64,000 bases of DNA from Brachynemurus nebulosus (GCA_035578155.1 JAPWDM010000104.1:1-64000), one strand, 5' to 3'; positions 1 through 12,746 are shown, numbered from the stretch's first letter. The notes: generated from the letters alone by a model not told the origin. Program-made: numbers and translations.

Positions 1-132
1 AATTGTAAGAACCTCGAGACTATTTTAACCCACAAAAACTCATCTGACATAAATGGATTAGAACTTTCAGAGGAGTTGTCAGTCCTTTGTATGATTTTAG
101 ATAGTAACTTGTCTCCTCAAGACGTATTAAAA
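1..132 (+). pseudogene. hAT transposase (ZMYM1-like), upstream segment
   Basis: Frame 1 is open from the window edge to 132 and reads as the acidic, leucine-rich stretch that precedes the C-terminal dimerisation region of ZMYM1-like hAT proteins, ending ...SPQDVLK. The continuation, with the hallmark dimerisation motif, lies at 7543-7796, so the gene is split by the element at 133-7542. The 5' part lies outside the window. The family assignment rests mainly on the downstream segment. It could be a dead transposon or a domesticated ZMYM1-like gene; the downstream nonsense codon favours dead. Confidence 0.6.
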
Positions 133-485
133 GGACATAGCCGGGTAAGATAGGGAAAACGGCCCTTGATACAAAATTGATTGTTTTTATAGAAAATAAT
201 ACTTCTTAGTCCCAGATACATTCCTGCCAAATTTCAACCCTCCGAGGCTAATAGTTTATGAATACACAAACAAACAAAAATTTTCAAAAAAAAATTTTTT
301 TGACGAAATTACTGAGCCGATTTATTTGAGTTTAATATATATTGTGTTCCCACCTTAGGCGAAGTAACAAAAAAAAAATTAATGTTATATCCCTTTATTA
401 TACCAATTTTTTTAAATTTTTAATTTTAAGAAAATTTTTTTTTGGCACTTACGCTTTAGCGACACCCACCATTTTTTGTTCAATA

Positions 486-499
486 ATTTGTCTCTTAGT
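486..499. repeat. Target-site duplication, left copy (LINE)
   Basis: ATTTGTCTCTTAGT occurs here and identically at 5981-5994. It brackets the minus-strand LINE and marks where the left arm of the host inverted-repeat element is interrupted. Confidence 0.85.
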
Positions 500-951
500 T
501 AGTAAGTTAGTTTATTTATTGTTTTGATTTAATCATACAATTTTATACAAATTGGTTGGTAGTATCATAGAACTAAGAAACTTGAAACATTTGTTCCTTT
601 AACTATGGTAGTATATAATGTGCTACACATACACATATACATACACACATACATACATATGGTCTATTTCAGTTAAATTTAACATTTTTCTATAGATTAT
701 TATTTAAGTACAAATTACTATACATTATAAATTATACATACATAAAATTTATATTATATATATTATATAGTATACTTATATAAAAGTTTTACATTATTAG
801 GGGTTATAATGCACATTTTTGATAGTGTATTTTTATGAGTAACGATACATTTAATATTTAATATTGTTACATTATTCATCAGCAGTAAAATTTTTTGTTT
901 TATTAAGGTACAATTTACAACAGGCAGGAAAACATTTTTCCGAATGGTTTA

Positions 952-3900
952 TTATTGGGTTTTAATTTTGCAGCAAGCCTTCAGGAATTGATATACAGCA
1001 TTCATCTTAGCTTTATTGTTTATTTGCAGGATATCAGGTAGATTTACTTGTATATTTTTTTGCGTGAAGAATTGTTCTCTAATAAAATCGAAAGCAGGGC
1101 ACTCTATTAATAAGTGGACTAATGTATCTCTATCATTTCCACCACAGGCATTACAAATATTATCACTTTTTAATTTTAATTTCAAATTTTTAGAGTATAT
1201 GTTTACTTGTTGTATATTTGAGATCCTCAGCTGACCATTACCCTGATTTTGTCTATATGCACGTTGAATTTTAAATATTCCTCGGTTTCCAAACTTGTTT
1301 TGATATCTTGATACAAAATACAGTATTTAGAATTTAGTGTTTTCTCCCAATCGTTTATTTTTAGTTTTTCTTTAAGTTTATTCTTCAACTCGCCATATTT
1401 TTCTTTAGCTAAATTAATATTTTGTTCGTCCCATACTTCTTGTTGGTTAAGCAAAGAAAAAAATTGACGGAATTGTGTAACCCAGTTGTATTTCATTTTC
1501 GTAGCCTGTTGATTTCTGTCTAGCTCTAGCAACCTGTCGAAGCATACCTTGGATAATCGGTATTCTGGCATGCTTAGAATTTTTTTCCACCAGTTGTATG
1601 CTCTTCCAAACACCTGCAACTCCAAGCCAACAATTCCTGTCTCTAACCTTACTACATAATTTGGTGTATTATTTGGCCAGTAGTACAGGTGCTTGAAAAA
1701 GCTCACCTGTGCTTTTTCTATTATATCTGTGTGTTGAAAAGCCCAAATTTCACCAGCGTATAACAACACTGAAGTCACCATTGAATCGTAAATTTGTAAT
1801 TTACCTTCCCACGAATCGATTTGTGATTTTTTAAATATTTCTCTCACTTTCGCAGATGCTTTTGTTGCGCGACTTATCTTCTGCCGTCTGCGACCATGAA
1901 CCTGATTGATTAAATTTTATGCCAAGGTAACTTACGTCAGAAGTTATTACTATTTTTTCATTGTTATATATAAACTTATATTTTTCCTTACGCAGTCTCC
2001 CTCTATGAAAAATTATCATTTTCGTTTTCTGCGTATTAACATGTAATTTATTATTGTTACAATAGTTTTCTAGTGCTGTAAGTTGCTTTTGAGCGTGATA
2101 TTGTGTAGGCGCTAATAACATGAGATCATCCGCATATGCCAAATATTGCACTTCTTGGTAAGCGTTAACATTTATACCTCTGCAGTCAGAACATCTTAAG
2201 ATTTCTCCAAAATCCGCCAGAAACAAAATAAATAAAAGTGGGCTTAAACTATCACCTTGCATTATTCCTGTACTGATTCTTACCGAGTTTGTATATTCTC
2301 CGTTTTGTCTAATAGTTATTTCTGTTTGGTAATATAAAGTTTGTATTAAACGTATTATTTTTCCACTAACACCTAGCCTGTACAGTTTATTCCACAGTAT
2401 ATCATGATTTATGGTATCGAAGGCTTGTTTAAAATCCACGAACGTGGCAAAGAGCTTTTGTTTCGGAAGTCTTAATTGCAAATTTATTATTGAGTTTAAA
2501 ATAAATATATTATCAACCGTGCCTCTTTTTTTCCTAAATCCATTTTGTTCCTCGGGGATAATTTTATAGCTTATAGCCCATTCAAATATTCTGTTACTAA
2601 TTATTTTCGTAAATATTTTAGCGATTGTATTCATTATTGCTATACTTCTATAATTTTCTGGATTGTTTGTATCTCCCTTTTTATATATCATACAAAAATA
2701 AGTTTTCATCCATTTATCTGGAATATTTTCTCGTTCAAAAATATCATTTAATGTATTTAATAGATAATTAAAACTCGATTTAGGCATATTTTTCCAAAAT
2801 TCGTTTGTAATATTATCAATTCCAGGTGTTTTACCACATTTTAATTGTCGTATGACGTTCTCCAGTTCGTTGGCGTCTATGTATTTATCTAAATATGGAT
2901 GTAAACAATCCAGAAAAACTATTTTACTATTTTTTAAGGATACACAGTATTTATTCCTTAAGTAATTCTCCCACTCTTCTAATCCTATTACATTTATGTA
3001 TTTGCGTTTTGCTTTGAATAGATTTATTGCTTCCCAAAATTCTGTGGAGTTTCTAACGTTTTTTAATTTATTATTGATTACTGCATAGTATGATTCTTTC
3101 GCCGTTTTTTGAACCTCTTTATATTCTCTTTTTACATTTAAGTATTTCTCTAGTTGTTCCTTTTTGAAATTACAGTTTCTACATTCTTTTAATGCCTCCT
3201 TAGTTTTAATTTTATGTGCTTTACAGATTTCATCAAACCAGGGTTTGTTTGCTGTAACTGAAAAACTGTTACTATTTTTCCTATATTTGATGTTCCTTAC
3301 CATGCCCGTTGTTCCAGCAGCTGTCATGATAGCCTTCTCTAGTATCTGATACTCAACGTTGTCATGTTTTTCTATTTCCCTCTCTATTACCTCCTGAAAC
3401 TGTGAACAGTAATTTGTATTCCATTCTAATATTTCCCTACTTACTATCAAGTTGGAGTAGCTATTGTGGTTGTGAATTTTCTGACGTTCTATGAAGGGAT
3501 TTTGAACAATCAATACACATGGAAAGCGGTCAGAGTTATACGATTCTTGGGCTACGTACATTTTTTTAACTTGATGAATATTTGCTAGATCTATCAGTAT
3601 AAAATCTATAATACTTTTCCCCTGTATTGCTAGGTATGTGTAACATGCAGGCATATCTCCTCTAGTTCGTCCATTCAGCACTAAAAATTCCTTACTTTCT
3701 AGAATTTGCACAAGTTCTTTACCTCTTTTATCAATTTTTTCATCTAGGGTGACTCTTTCTGGATAAACAATACTAGTACTTTCAAACAATTCTGCATCCC
3801 AGTTATTTAAGTTACCAATATGACAGTTAAAATCACCCCCCATAATGTAGATTTCGTCCGTTTTTGTTTCTAACATAAGTTGTATTTCACTTAGGCATGT

Positions 3901-4013
3901 TTCGAAATCCCGCCATTGTGGTAAATAAACAGTAGCTACTGTACACTTTTGGTTACCTTCCTGGATACTTGCTACAATTCCTATTTCTGAAATATATAAT
4001 ACATTAATACTAC
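952..4013 (-). pseudogene. LINE ORF2: endonuclease C-half, reverse transcriptase, zinc knuckle
   Basis: From 4013 downward the frame encodes the C-terminal half of an APE endonuclease (GGDFNCH, catalytic region), a linker, then reverse transcriptase with FVDFKQAFD, QGDSLSP and the active-site box YLAYADD. A frameshift near 1878 moves the thumb region (WEGKLQIYDSMVTS) into another frame, and a second near 1240 precedes the C-terminal knuckle (CNACGGNDRDTLVHLLIECP, a C-x2-C...H...C type). The homologous protein at 58897-61391 confirms both frame changes. The product would act as an RNP on nuclear DNA; this copy cannot make it. Confidence 0.85.
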
Positions 4014-4692
4014 CAGTGGCGGCGATAACGGGCCCGCAGGGCCCGCGGCGCGGGAGGGCCCCGGCCGGCAGTGGTAAACATCCTATGATTTTTTTAAACA
4101 TTCAAATGGTTTTTGAATAGAGAAGACGTAAATAAAACAAATGCATTTGTCATTTGTTTCAATAATAATTGTATCTAATTTTTGACTAACTGTTCTGCTC
4201 TGCGGTAGACAAGGAAAACTATCGATAGCACTGTCGAAACTATCGATGATTTTTTACAGTCGAGGAATTATCGACAGTACTATCGATATTTTATCGATAG
4301 TTTACTAAAAACCATCGGCTACTATCGGTAGCGCAGATTATCGATAGTTTTCCTTCTCTATACTCTGCGGCGCGTTGTGAGCGAGTGACCTTGACAGACA
4401 GCTTTTATCTGTGTGCATGTATGTTGCCACTTGCCAGCCAGTCTCTAGTACAACAATAAACACAGTCTCGTTATCGCACTCATCACTCTGCAGGGCCCGC
4501 TCCAGGGGGGGGGCAACCCGGGAATTTGCCCGAAGCGGCAAATTTTAAGGACCGCATTTCTGTAAAAAGTGGGCGGCATTTTGACAACTGACGAGCAAAA
4601 AAAAGAAGGGTCACCAGTTTCACACCGGGGCGGAAGGGGGGCCCCAAAACGATTCTTGCGGGAGGGTCTCTCATTGCTTACCGCCGCCACTG
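4014..4692. mobile_element. Non-autonomous hAT-type element inside LINE ORF2
   Basis: The ends are CAGTGGCGGCGATAA at the left and its near-perfect inverse at the right (ends ...CCGCCGCCACTG). The 8-bp repeat AATACTAC lies directly outside both ends (4006-4013 and 4693-4700), the duplication size of hAT transposons. CAGTGGCGG is a common hAT terminus. The 679-bp body is far more GC-rich at its ends than the surrounding DNA and has no transposase. It interrupts the APE endonuclease domain; removing it would bring the two halves of the ORF together. Confidence 0.88.
4206..4362. mobile_element. 157-bp TATCGATA-rich inverted-repeat element
   Basis: A perfect 17-bp inverted repeat, AAGGAAAACTATCGATA at 4211-4227 and its inverse at 4339-4355, sits inside the hAT element. 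The octamer CTCTGCGG flanks the block (4198-4205 and 4363-4370), consistent with an 8-bp target duplication. The block holds four to five TATCGATA-like motifs. TATCGATA is the DRE bound by DREF in Drosophila, but here the motif may simply be a repeated terminal or subterminal transposase site. Confidence 0.65.
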
Positions 4693-4700
4693 AATACTAC

Positions 4701-4935
4701 GTTTATTATTTTTTTTTTACCAATATACAAATGCCTCCTGATGCTCGTCCTTTTTCTTTAGTTTTTACCGCGGGGCTGAATATTACTTGAAATTCTGTGA
4801 ATTCATTTTCTAAATTACTCATTTCAGTTACCCAAATTTCTGTGAGTCCAATGACGTCATGTTGCATTAAATATCCCTTACTTTCATACACATTATTTAT
4901 TCCGTGACTATTCCAAAAAACTATAGAAAAGTCTA
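4701..4935 (-). pseudogene. LINE ORF2 N-terminus: APE endonuclease
   Basis: Reading downward from about 4935 the frame gives an APE-like endonuclease start (FWNSHGINNVY, then HDVIGLTEIWV, where the Glu is the usual metal-binding residue) and ends at the hAT insertion. The frame is open back into the ORF1 stop region with no intervening ATG, so ORF2 may start by termination-reinitiation or overlap with ORF1, as in many LINEs. Confidence 0.75.
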
Positions 4936-4938
4936 ACT

Positions 4939-5561
4939 TTAGTTTTTTTTACTTATTTCTTTCAATTTCTTGCTTTCTTGTTGTATCTTTTTTTGAGCCG
5001 GGCTAGGAAATTCTTCATATTCTTCCGACGACTGTTCCACTAGGGTTCTTTTTCGACGATTATCTTCTTCTTGCTTTTGTTTTTTCAGTATTCTTTTTTC
5101 CATTTGTTGTCTTCTTATTTCATATGGAAGATCTTCATTAATAAATATGTTTGTACCTTTCAAGTTTTGTTTTGCTTTATAAATTTCTGTTTTCTTCTTT
5201 GTATTATTTAAACAGACTTTAATTGGTCTTGGTTTCTTTCCAGTTATCCCTATACGATATACTTCATCGATATCTTGTGTTGCACATGCTACTTTGACCC
5301 TTTCTGTTATCATTTTAACCACATTATTTTCCAGTTCCGTTTCATTTTCTTCAGTTTCTTGTATACCATGAATAACTAGGTTTTTTTTGTTAATCATTTT
5401 TCTTAGGTTAGTAATTGTTTTTTGTTGTTCCTCTACTTTTTTTTTAATATGTCATTATCATCCATTATTTTTTCACACACATTTCTTAGAAGATCCATAT
5501 TATTTTCCAATACATCTAGTTTATTTAGTTTCATTAAAATTTCATCTAACTTTTTGTCCAT
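4939..5561 (-). pseudogene. LINE ORF1 nucleic-acid-binding protein
   Basis: The ATG at 5561 opens a heptad-like, charged N-terminus (about 40 residues) of the coiled-coil type found in L1/CR1-like ORF1p, followed by an RRM-like region (NLVIHGIQETEEN, then RIGITGKKPRPIKV) and a lysine/glutamate-rich tail. A run of nine T on the plus strand at 5437-5445 appears one base short, so the coiled coil is out of frame with the RRM part, which runs 5397-4939. ORF1 ends a few bases before the ORF2 frame. The product would package LINE RNA. Confidence 0.7.
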
Positions 5562-5980
5562 TATGTTAATTATACTTGGACAGCTCTCTTAACCAAACTA
5601 TTTTGTTTACTATTTTGTTTTTATTATTATCTATACAATACGTACGATATGTATGACGTGTAATATGTGTATCATCAAAAAACAGATCAAATATTTTGTA
5701 TCAGTCTATCAAACATAAAGATTTAAAAATTCACTGTAGATCTGTCACGTTGATAATTTTATTCTTAACCTATCTAATAAAATTTATAATTTTTTGCTGA
5801 ACAAAATTAATTTAATTTAGATATCACTTTATTTTATTAACACTACTAGATATTATAATCTTAACTATTAGTAATTTGACTTTTTTCCTTTTTCTTTTTA
5901 CTTTAAATTTATAATTTTTTAAATTTTCCTGAGCAACTTTAACATACGTCCTGTTTCAACCACGGTTACTACCAACCGTC

Positions 5981-5994
5981 ATTTGTCTCTTAGT
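5981..5994. repeat. Target-site duplication, right copy (LINE)
   Basis: ATTTGTCTCTTAGT, identical to 486-499. From here the left arm of the host inverted-repeat element resumes. Confidence 0.85.
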
Positions 5995-6140
5995 ACTCTA
6001 TAACATATATCTTTATGGGAAAATTTTAGTTGGTAGAACATAGTAATATTTCAATACAAATGCATGCCATGTTCGGTACTACATATATTACTTATGTATA
6101 AAAAGGACCATAAAGTAAAGCATCTGCCTTATTTCTAAAA

Positions 6141-6664
6141 CACAGTAGAACTCTAGGCAGTGCAGTAAAATGTTCTCTTCCCCTCTGAGTTGCAGTTCTT
6201 GGAGTTCCTGTGACGGTCTAAAAAAATATATATTTTGAGTTGTTATAAAAAATATGTTTTAACTTGCTAAAAAATAATTTTCAAGGTTAATTTTACCATG
6301 AATCTGAATATTTGAATGAAATCAATAAAATTATCTCAGCATACTTACTAATTAAAATTATATCTAACTCAACAAAAATTATAAGTTTTGGAAACTTTAT
6401 TCAAATAAAGATACTAATAATAACAATAATACGTCTTAAATGTTATATTGCTTTAATAATAATAAACATTAACTTAATAAAATGGAACAAAAACTTCCAC
6501 AATGTATAGTAATAACAACAATCCGGCTAAAACCTGTTGTAGTTATTGCATGTACATATAACTAACTTGAAGAAAGTAGTGTACAATTGTACGCAATATG
6601 TAGCTCGTCCCTCCCACTTGATGTTTTTGTTGCACTTCTTAAGGAGGTGCAGAAATTTGATTTT
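6141..6664. other. Unexplained segment in the left arm of the host element
   Basis: The inverse match with 7030-7190 stops near 6140 and resumes near 6665 (AATTACATACGTTCATAACTACGA pairs with 7000-7024). The intervening 0.5 kb therefore looks like an insertion or a deletion in the other arm. It is A/T-rich with no convincing gene; the short open frames here lack recognisable motifs. Confidence 0.4.
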
Positions 6665-7542
6665 TTCTGTAATAAAATTACATACGTTCATAACTACGAC
6701 AAACAAGCTTAGACAAACGTCTAGCTTTGTCTGCCGTCTGTCTTATTTTGTTAACACGGTCACGGGTTATGGGGAATTATAACGAAATGACCAACTGGTA
6801 TACTATTTTGACAACTAATCAACATTGTATAAAATTGTTGACATCGTAAGACGTGGTATATGAGCTAACAAAGTTTCACTTGACGTCTTACAAAGGAAAA
6901 AACTCTAACGAAAGAGAAATCAATGTCTATTTTGTTTTATTGATAAAAAAAGACAAACGGCAGATAGTGTTGGACTTTTGTAAATTTAAACGAGTTTATC
7001 GTAGTTATGAACGTATGTAATTATATTATTTTAGAAATAGGGTAGATATTTTACTTCATAGTCCTTTTTATACATAAGTAATATATTTAGTACCGAACAT
7101 GGCATGCATTTGTATTGAAATATTACTATGTTCTACCAACTAAAATTTTTCCATAAAAATATATGTTATAGAGTACTAAGAGGTAAATTATTGAACAAAA
7201 AATGGTGGGTGTCGCTAACGCCTAAGTGCCAAAAAAAAATTTTCTTAAATTTAAAAATTTAAAAATATTAGTATAATAAAGGGATGTAACGTTAATTTTT
7301 TTTTTCATTACTTCGGCTAAGGTGGGTACACAATATATATTAAACTCAAATAAATCGGTTCAGTAATTTCGTCAAAAAAAATTTTTTTTGAAAATTTTTG
7401 TCTGTTCGTGTATTCATAAACTATTAGCCTTGGAGGGTTGAAATTTGGCAGGAATGTATCTGGGGCTAAGAAGTATTATTTCCTATAAAAACAATCAATT
7501 TTGCGTCAAGGGCCGTTTTCCCTATCTTACCCGGCTATGCCC

Positions 7543-7796
7543 TTTATAACAGATATAGTCCAAATGTCAGTATTGCTCTCAGAATTCTTTTAACTTTACC
7601 GGTAACAGTTGCAAGTGATGAAAGAAGCTTTTCTAAATTAAAAATAATAAAAAGTTATCTGCGGTCGACCATGACATAAAAAAGATTATCTGGACTGGCT
7701 ATGATTTCAATAGAACACAAGATTTGTGACAGTATAAATTTATCGGAAATTATTAAAGATTTTGCAGAACAAAAAGTGCGAAAAAAATTATGTTAG
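7543..7796 (+). pseudogene. hAT transposase dimerisation domain, downstream segment
   Basis: The frame resumes at 7543 and reads the classic hAT C-terminal dimerisation motif (IALRILLTLPVTVASDERSF, then KLKIIKSYLRSTM and RLSGLAMISIEH), ending at TAG 7794-7796. A TAA within it (after STMT, where family members usually have Gln) makes the copy defective. It is the continuation of 1-132 across the inserted element. The domain mediates transposase dimerisation and nuclear function in active relatives. Confidence 0.85.
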
Positions 7797-9271
7797 TTAC
7801 TAGGTAGAATTTAATATTCTCAGGTAAAAAGTGTTTAATTTGTTTATTTTTTAAGAATGAATACATAATTTGTTTTGTAGCTGTGCTACCAATGGGATAT
7901 TTTTCGGATCAAACAGAACCGTACTTAGTATATATACGGGTACACTGCACTTTGTATGATTAATGTAAATAAAAGGTGACTAAATATTTTGACAAAACAT
8001 ACGTATACAACATATAGATAATAATATATATATATGGGTACAAAAATATTATTTTTACATATTCTGCACAATTACATATAATTTAGATGTAAAATTTTAT
8101 TGCCCTAAGTACGGTCCTGACTTGTGCGCAAAAGTTCGCTTCCTATTTTTTGAATTAAAATTTTTAAAAATCATTTCTTTGTATTTTTTTCATTTATTTA
8201 AACTGGGGGAAAAATGTCATCCCAAATGTCTTATGAAATTTAGGATACTCGTTTAGAAGCCCTAGTAGACAAACATATGTGAATATTATTATATAATTCC
8301 AACATTATACGAGTCGAACTGATAACCTTCTTTTTTTTAAATCAGTTAAGTATTGCACCATCTCTGAAACAACATGCTTATTACTTACAAGGTGTCATTG
8401 TAAAGGGCGGCAAATATTACTTTTGCCCAGAGCGGCGAAATAGCTAGATCGGGCCCTGACTACTACTTAATGTTTTAGAGCCAGTGACGTCATACGAAAG
8501 AGACAGAACGTATCGTTTTGGCGATCTTTTTAAAAACTGAAATTTTATCGGTGATTTTTATTAAAAATATAGTACAAAATAATTTAAAAATGTGTATTAT
8601 GAGTTTAGTAAGAAGTAATCAACACACTAAGATGGTTTTTAAAAAATTGTCAAATATCCCATTTTGTCACTTCTAAAGATCGAGCAAGTTATTTATTGTA
8701 GACAGATGAGGTATATTGTACATAGATAACTGAGAGTAAGGGTGTTGTGGGTGATAGCTATTGCTTTAAATCAAATGTCTGCTACAGAAAAACGCTTGAG
8801 TAGTTTAAGTCATTCATAATTACTTCTACTGATGTAAGATACTTTGAATTATTTTATAATTTTATGTGCAGATTGGCTACCAATAAAACATAACAATAAA
8901 CCTACATCGTCTTCTGGTTTTTTTTTTTATTAAAAGCAATTTTTCAAATATTATACCAATTTAGAATCTGTGAAGTGCAGTTTTCTAAGTGCAGGTCCCT
9001 ATCTACCGCATAAAAAACCGTTCATCTGTACTTGTCAGTAATAGTACCTTAATTGGAATCTTTTATTAATTTAGTAATATACCGATATCAAGTAAACCAG
9101 CGAATTTTTTATTTAAAACCCTACACATAGCTTTGTTTCAACCAAAAAGAGATGTGCGTGATCCTATGCTATTCATGCAAAGCAGGCAATATTATATACA
9201 CAAAAAATATTAACATGTATCACGAAAAGATTTAGGTAGAAACGAAAACAAATCGACAAAGAAACTGCGAA
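7797..9271. other. Non-coding A/T-rich stretch
   Basis: No supported gene. The string CGGGCCCTGAC at about 8449-8459 with an adjacent GCCGCCC/CGGCGAA-rich block resembles one terminus of a CAGGGCC-type hAT element read on the minus strand, but I found no partner end. A T10 run near 8920 and short direct repeats are the only other structure seen. Confidence 0.4.
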
Positions 9272-9591
9272 AAATGAAACATTTCACGAAATCACTGCTG
9301 ATTTGCAAGCTCTGAAATTGTGTCCATTTTTGACAGTCAATTCATTGTATTTTAAAACGAAATTACAGTGCAGTGAACAATTTAGGCACTAATAACATAA
9401 AGTGTTATTGGTTTGACGAAACTAGAACAGGTTTAAAAGCATCAACGTATGCCGCATTTTTTGTTGATTATTTAAAGAAAATGATAGAAAACCCGAAAAA
9501 TGTCGTAATTTACACTAATGGATGTATATCACAAAATGTGATATATATCACAAAATGTGATGTTTTAAACATCATCATGAATGATGATTAA
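9272..9591 (+). pseudogene. Fragment of an insect transposase-like uncharacterised family
   Basis: Two adjacent frames read DLQALKLCPFLTVNSLYFKT and, after a frameshift near 9390, a CYWFDET...STYAAFFVDYL...VVIYTNGCISQN block. This matches a widespread arthropod family of uncharacterised proteins with a (Y/W)x(W/D)E...SDGCxxQN signature, presumed transposon-derived from memory of the family. A tandem duplication TATATCACAAAATGTGATA near 9526-9560 breaks the end. No N-terminal or C-terminal parts are seen. Confidence 0.5.
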
Positions 9592-10192
<601 letters not shown>

Positions 10193-10289
10193 CTAAAGTA
10201 CAATCCCAATGGTACAATTGAATACAAACCTAACTACAATAACGAATTGTAACCATTACCTCAAAGGCCAAAAAGAACAGAATCTAAGA

Positions 10290-10545
10290 TGCTGACTCAG
10301 GTAACAAATTATCACCACACCAAATTGCATTAAAATCCGTTCAATAGTTTTTGCGTACTGTGTGCACATGTTCAACATGGTTTTTCCATTTTCCCGTGGG
10401 AATGAGACATTTTCCCGAAGTAGAAAGTATCTTAGATGTTAACCCGGGTAATAAGTTGTCAGCACACCAAATTTCATTAAAATCCATCCAGTAGTTTTTG
10501 TCTGATGCGTGAACAGACAAACCGACAGACAGACAGACAGACAAA
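10290..10545. repeat. Dispersed repeat, internal duplication with (GACA)n end
   Basis: Two diverged copies of an approximately 80-bp unit (10290-10368 and 10438-10517) share CACACCAAATT(G/T)CATTAAAATCC...AGTTTTTG. The second ends in ACAGACAGACAGACAGAC. This is the layout of many short insect interspersed repeats whose 3' end is a GACA microsatellite. No coding potential. Confidence 0.65.
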
Positions 10546-11639
10546 AATTTTAAAAATCGCTGTTTTGATATCTACATCGATAACTATTTACAGTATCAGC
10601 ACAATTGTTAAAAAATATTCCCTATACAGAAACGGTCTCGTTACATTTGTATTATATGTATAGATTACCTATTAATGGCTCTTTATTTAAAATATTAATT
10701 TTTTTTTCAAAATAAATCGCCCCCTGTTCTAGGAAGTATATATTTTTTAAATTTTTATAAAATTTTCTTATGAAAGTGAGCTTCTAAGACAATTTTATTT
10801 TCAAGAAAAATGTATTAAAACATGAACATTTAAATGTTGGCAATTTCTGTATTAGTGGCGCTATCAGTGTCTGCGTTACTTAACTACTTTATTTAAAAAT
10901 TCGAATAAAATTCCAGTCATTTTAATTTTTAATTGTTCAGAAACTTCAGTATCATAAAGGCAAGCAAAATAATATTACAATTTATTTATGTAGATACATA
11001 TATGATGGAAAGTTAAGAAAAGTAAATGTTTTTTTGGAAGTTCGTGTTTAAGGTAAAATCGAAAAAACTACGAAAATTTAATTAGTAATTAATTTTTTTA
11101 AAATATTTTTAGGTTTGGTTGTGAATGAAACCTACTGTTGATCTTTCAATATGATATTGAACTATTCATTATTTAAAATGAAAAATTGTGTACTTATTAG
11201 ATGATGAAAATAAAAAATTAGTAGTTTGAAAAACCGGAACAAATAGATGTCTTGAAAAAGTCTGTCGGGACACCGGAGCAACGGAGCTAGAACCGTGACA
11301 AATCCCGGAAAACCAAGACGTATGGACACTACACGGATTGTGAATGTTATGAACTTTAAGTTTTGATTTTTAAGCGTATTTTGAGTGAAATTGAAAATTA
11401 ACAACGTGTGAAATTTGACATTTTAGTTAAAGTGCATATAAAATATAATACCTACATGTTTTTATAAAAATGCAAATATAAATAATTGTTTTCTGTTTTT
11501 AATTTTTATTTTAATTGTTACTAATTATTGGGCTTTTTTAATAATTTAGAATTTTTCTGTCAAATGAATAAATTCTGAAAATATGAATTTATGACATAAT
11601 TTCAGTAAAAGTGAAAATGAAATTTTTCACCCACACTTT

Positions 11640-11850
11640 TGTGGTGCCAATGTACATCACTGGATCCCAATTTTCAAATGGATAGATAATTTCAGTAGCG
11701 TAGAAACTAATTATTAAAAAATTACAAACCAAATGTGTTTATATGATAATACGTACTTATAAAAAAGATGTTTATATACGTGTTCTTCCGAAAATCGTAA
11801 ATAACTAACTTTCTCTCGATGAAGTTGGATTGACAAACATTTACATTAGG
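11640..11850 (+). repeat. Dispersed repeat, copy 1 (partner at 16750-16960)
   Basis: The two segments share, in the same orientation, a block from ...TCCCAATTTT(C/T)AAATG through ATTATTAAAAAATT(A/G)CAAAC to AAATAACTAACTT...GATGAAG(T/G)TGGATTG, roughly 80 percent identical by eye. No open frame is conserved. An old, unclassified interspersed repeat. Confidence 0.6.
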
Positions 11851-12745
11851 GATGTTTGGATATTCGTAACCGTAACTAAAACTACCGATATCCGAAATAA
11901 TTAAATATCCGAAACCGAAAGCGTATACGAAAATAAAAGTTTAGAAGTCTAGCAAGTACTTAACACATTAATATTTTTTGTATATATCAATATCTAAAAA
12001 TATTTCAGTCCCTTTTTGACAATCTTGCCAGAACTTAAACACTTTTTTAAATTTTTTTATTGTTAAAATCGAAACGGTATTTTGAAGACGGTTAAAATTA
12101 CTATATTTTACATCAAAATGTCAACACAATCACCCCCTAGTTAATTGCCCCTAGACTTGATGCTAGAAAATTGAGAAAAAACAGGTCATTTAGATTTTTT
12201 TAATTTAGATTTTATTTGTAATGATTGAATTACGAAATTCAAAAGGATATTTTAAAAATGTGTGTATTCGCTATGAGCTTTTGTCTGGAGAGAATTCAAC
12301 TCCTTAAAATCGGCTCCAGCGCTCAAGATGGACAGAATAATTATATCAGTTTATAAGAACGGCATTTGTACATAATTTTAATATTTTCTTAAAGAAATAG
12401 TAATTTGTTTTAAATACTTGTTTGATTTTTTCAAGGCGAGTATTTATTACAATTTCCATTTACCATTTTCTACAAAATAAAAAAAAATCATTTGTAACAC
12501 TACTATCAAACGTCATTTTATTTTGAAATTTTCAAAAAAAAACATAAAAGTTACCTCTTGTATTTTTTTTGGGTTAATTATTGAAAAATATTCTATTTTC
12601 CGAGATTTTTAAGGTAAAACGAGCAGATGTATGGGTTTTGTTAAACAAATTTCAGTTTTTTAATACATTTTCGCCTTAAAATATTTAATATTTTCAAAAA
12701 TGTATGACACAACTTGTCAAAATTTAAAATTATTTGTTTTGTTGT

Positions 12746-12746
<1 letters not shown>

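Larger units (their letters stand above)
500..5980 (-). mobile_element. Full-length APE-type LINE, 5' end at the right
   Basis: A minus-strand non-LTR retrotransposon with a 5' leader (5562-5980), ORF1 (4939-5561), ORF2 with endonuclease and reverse transcriptase (4935 down to 952) and a 3' region (500-951). Its ends coincide with a 14-bp target duplication, as expected of target-primed reverse transcription. Its length is about 4.8 kb once the hAT insertion at 4014-4692 is discounted. No poly(A) tail is evident; the 3' end is a short TAAC/AATAAA-like tract. Frameshifts in both ORFs make it dead. A related copy lies at 58897-61391. The clade (CR1/Daphne/Jockey-like) is uncertain. Confidence 0.85.
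133..7542. mobile_element. Long-inverted-repeat (foldback-like) element, host of nested insertions
   Basis: The left end (GGACATAGCCGGGTAAG at about 133) is the inverse of the right end (CTTACCCGGCTATG at about 7525-7540). The inverse match runs about 350 bp to 485, resumes at 5981-6140 after the LINE insertion, and pairs with 7030-7542, giving arms of about 0.5 kb. Part of the left arm continues near 6665-6690. The interior has no recognisable gene. The element splits the hAT reading frame between codons ending at 132 and resuming at 7543. I could not define a clean target duplication. Without the LINE and a further insertion it would be about 1.4-1.9 kb. Confidence 0.75.
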
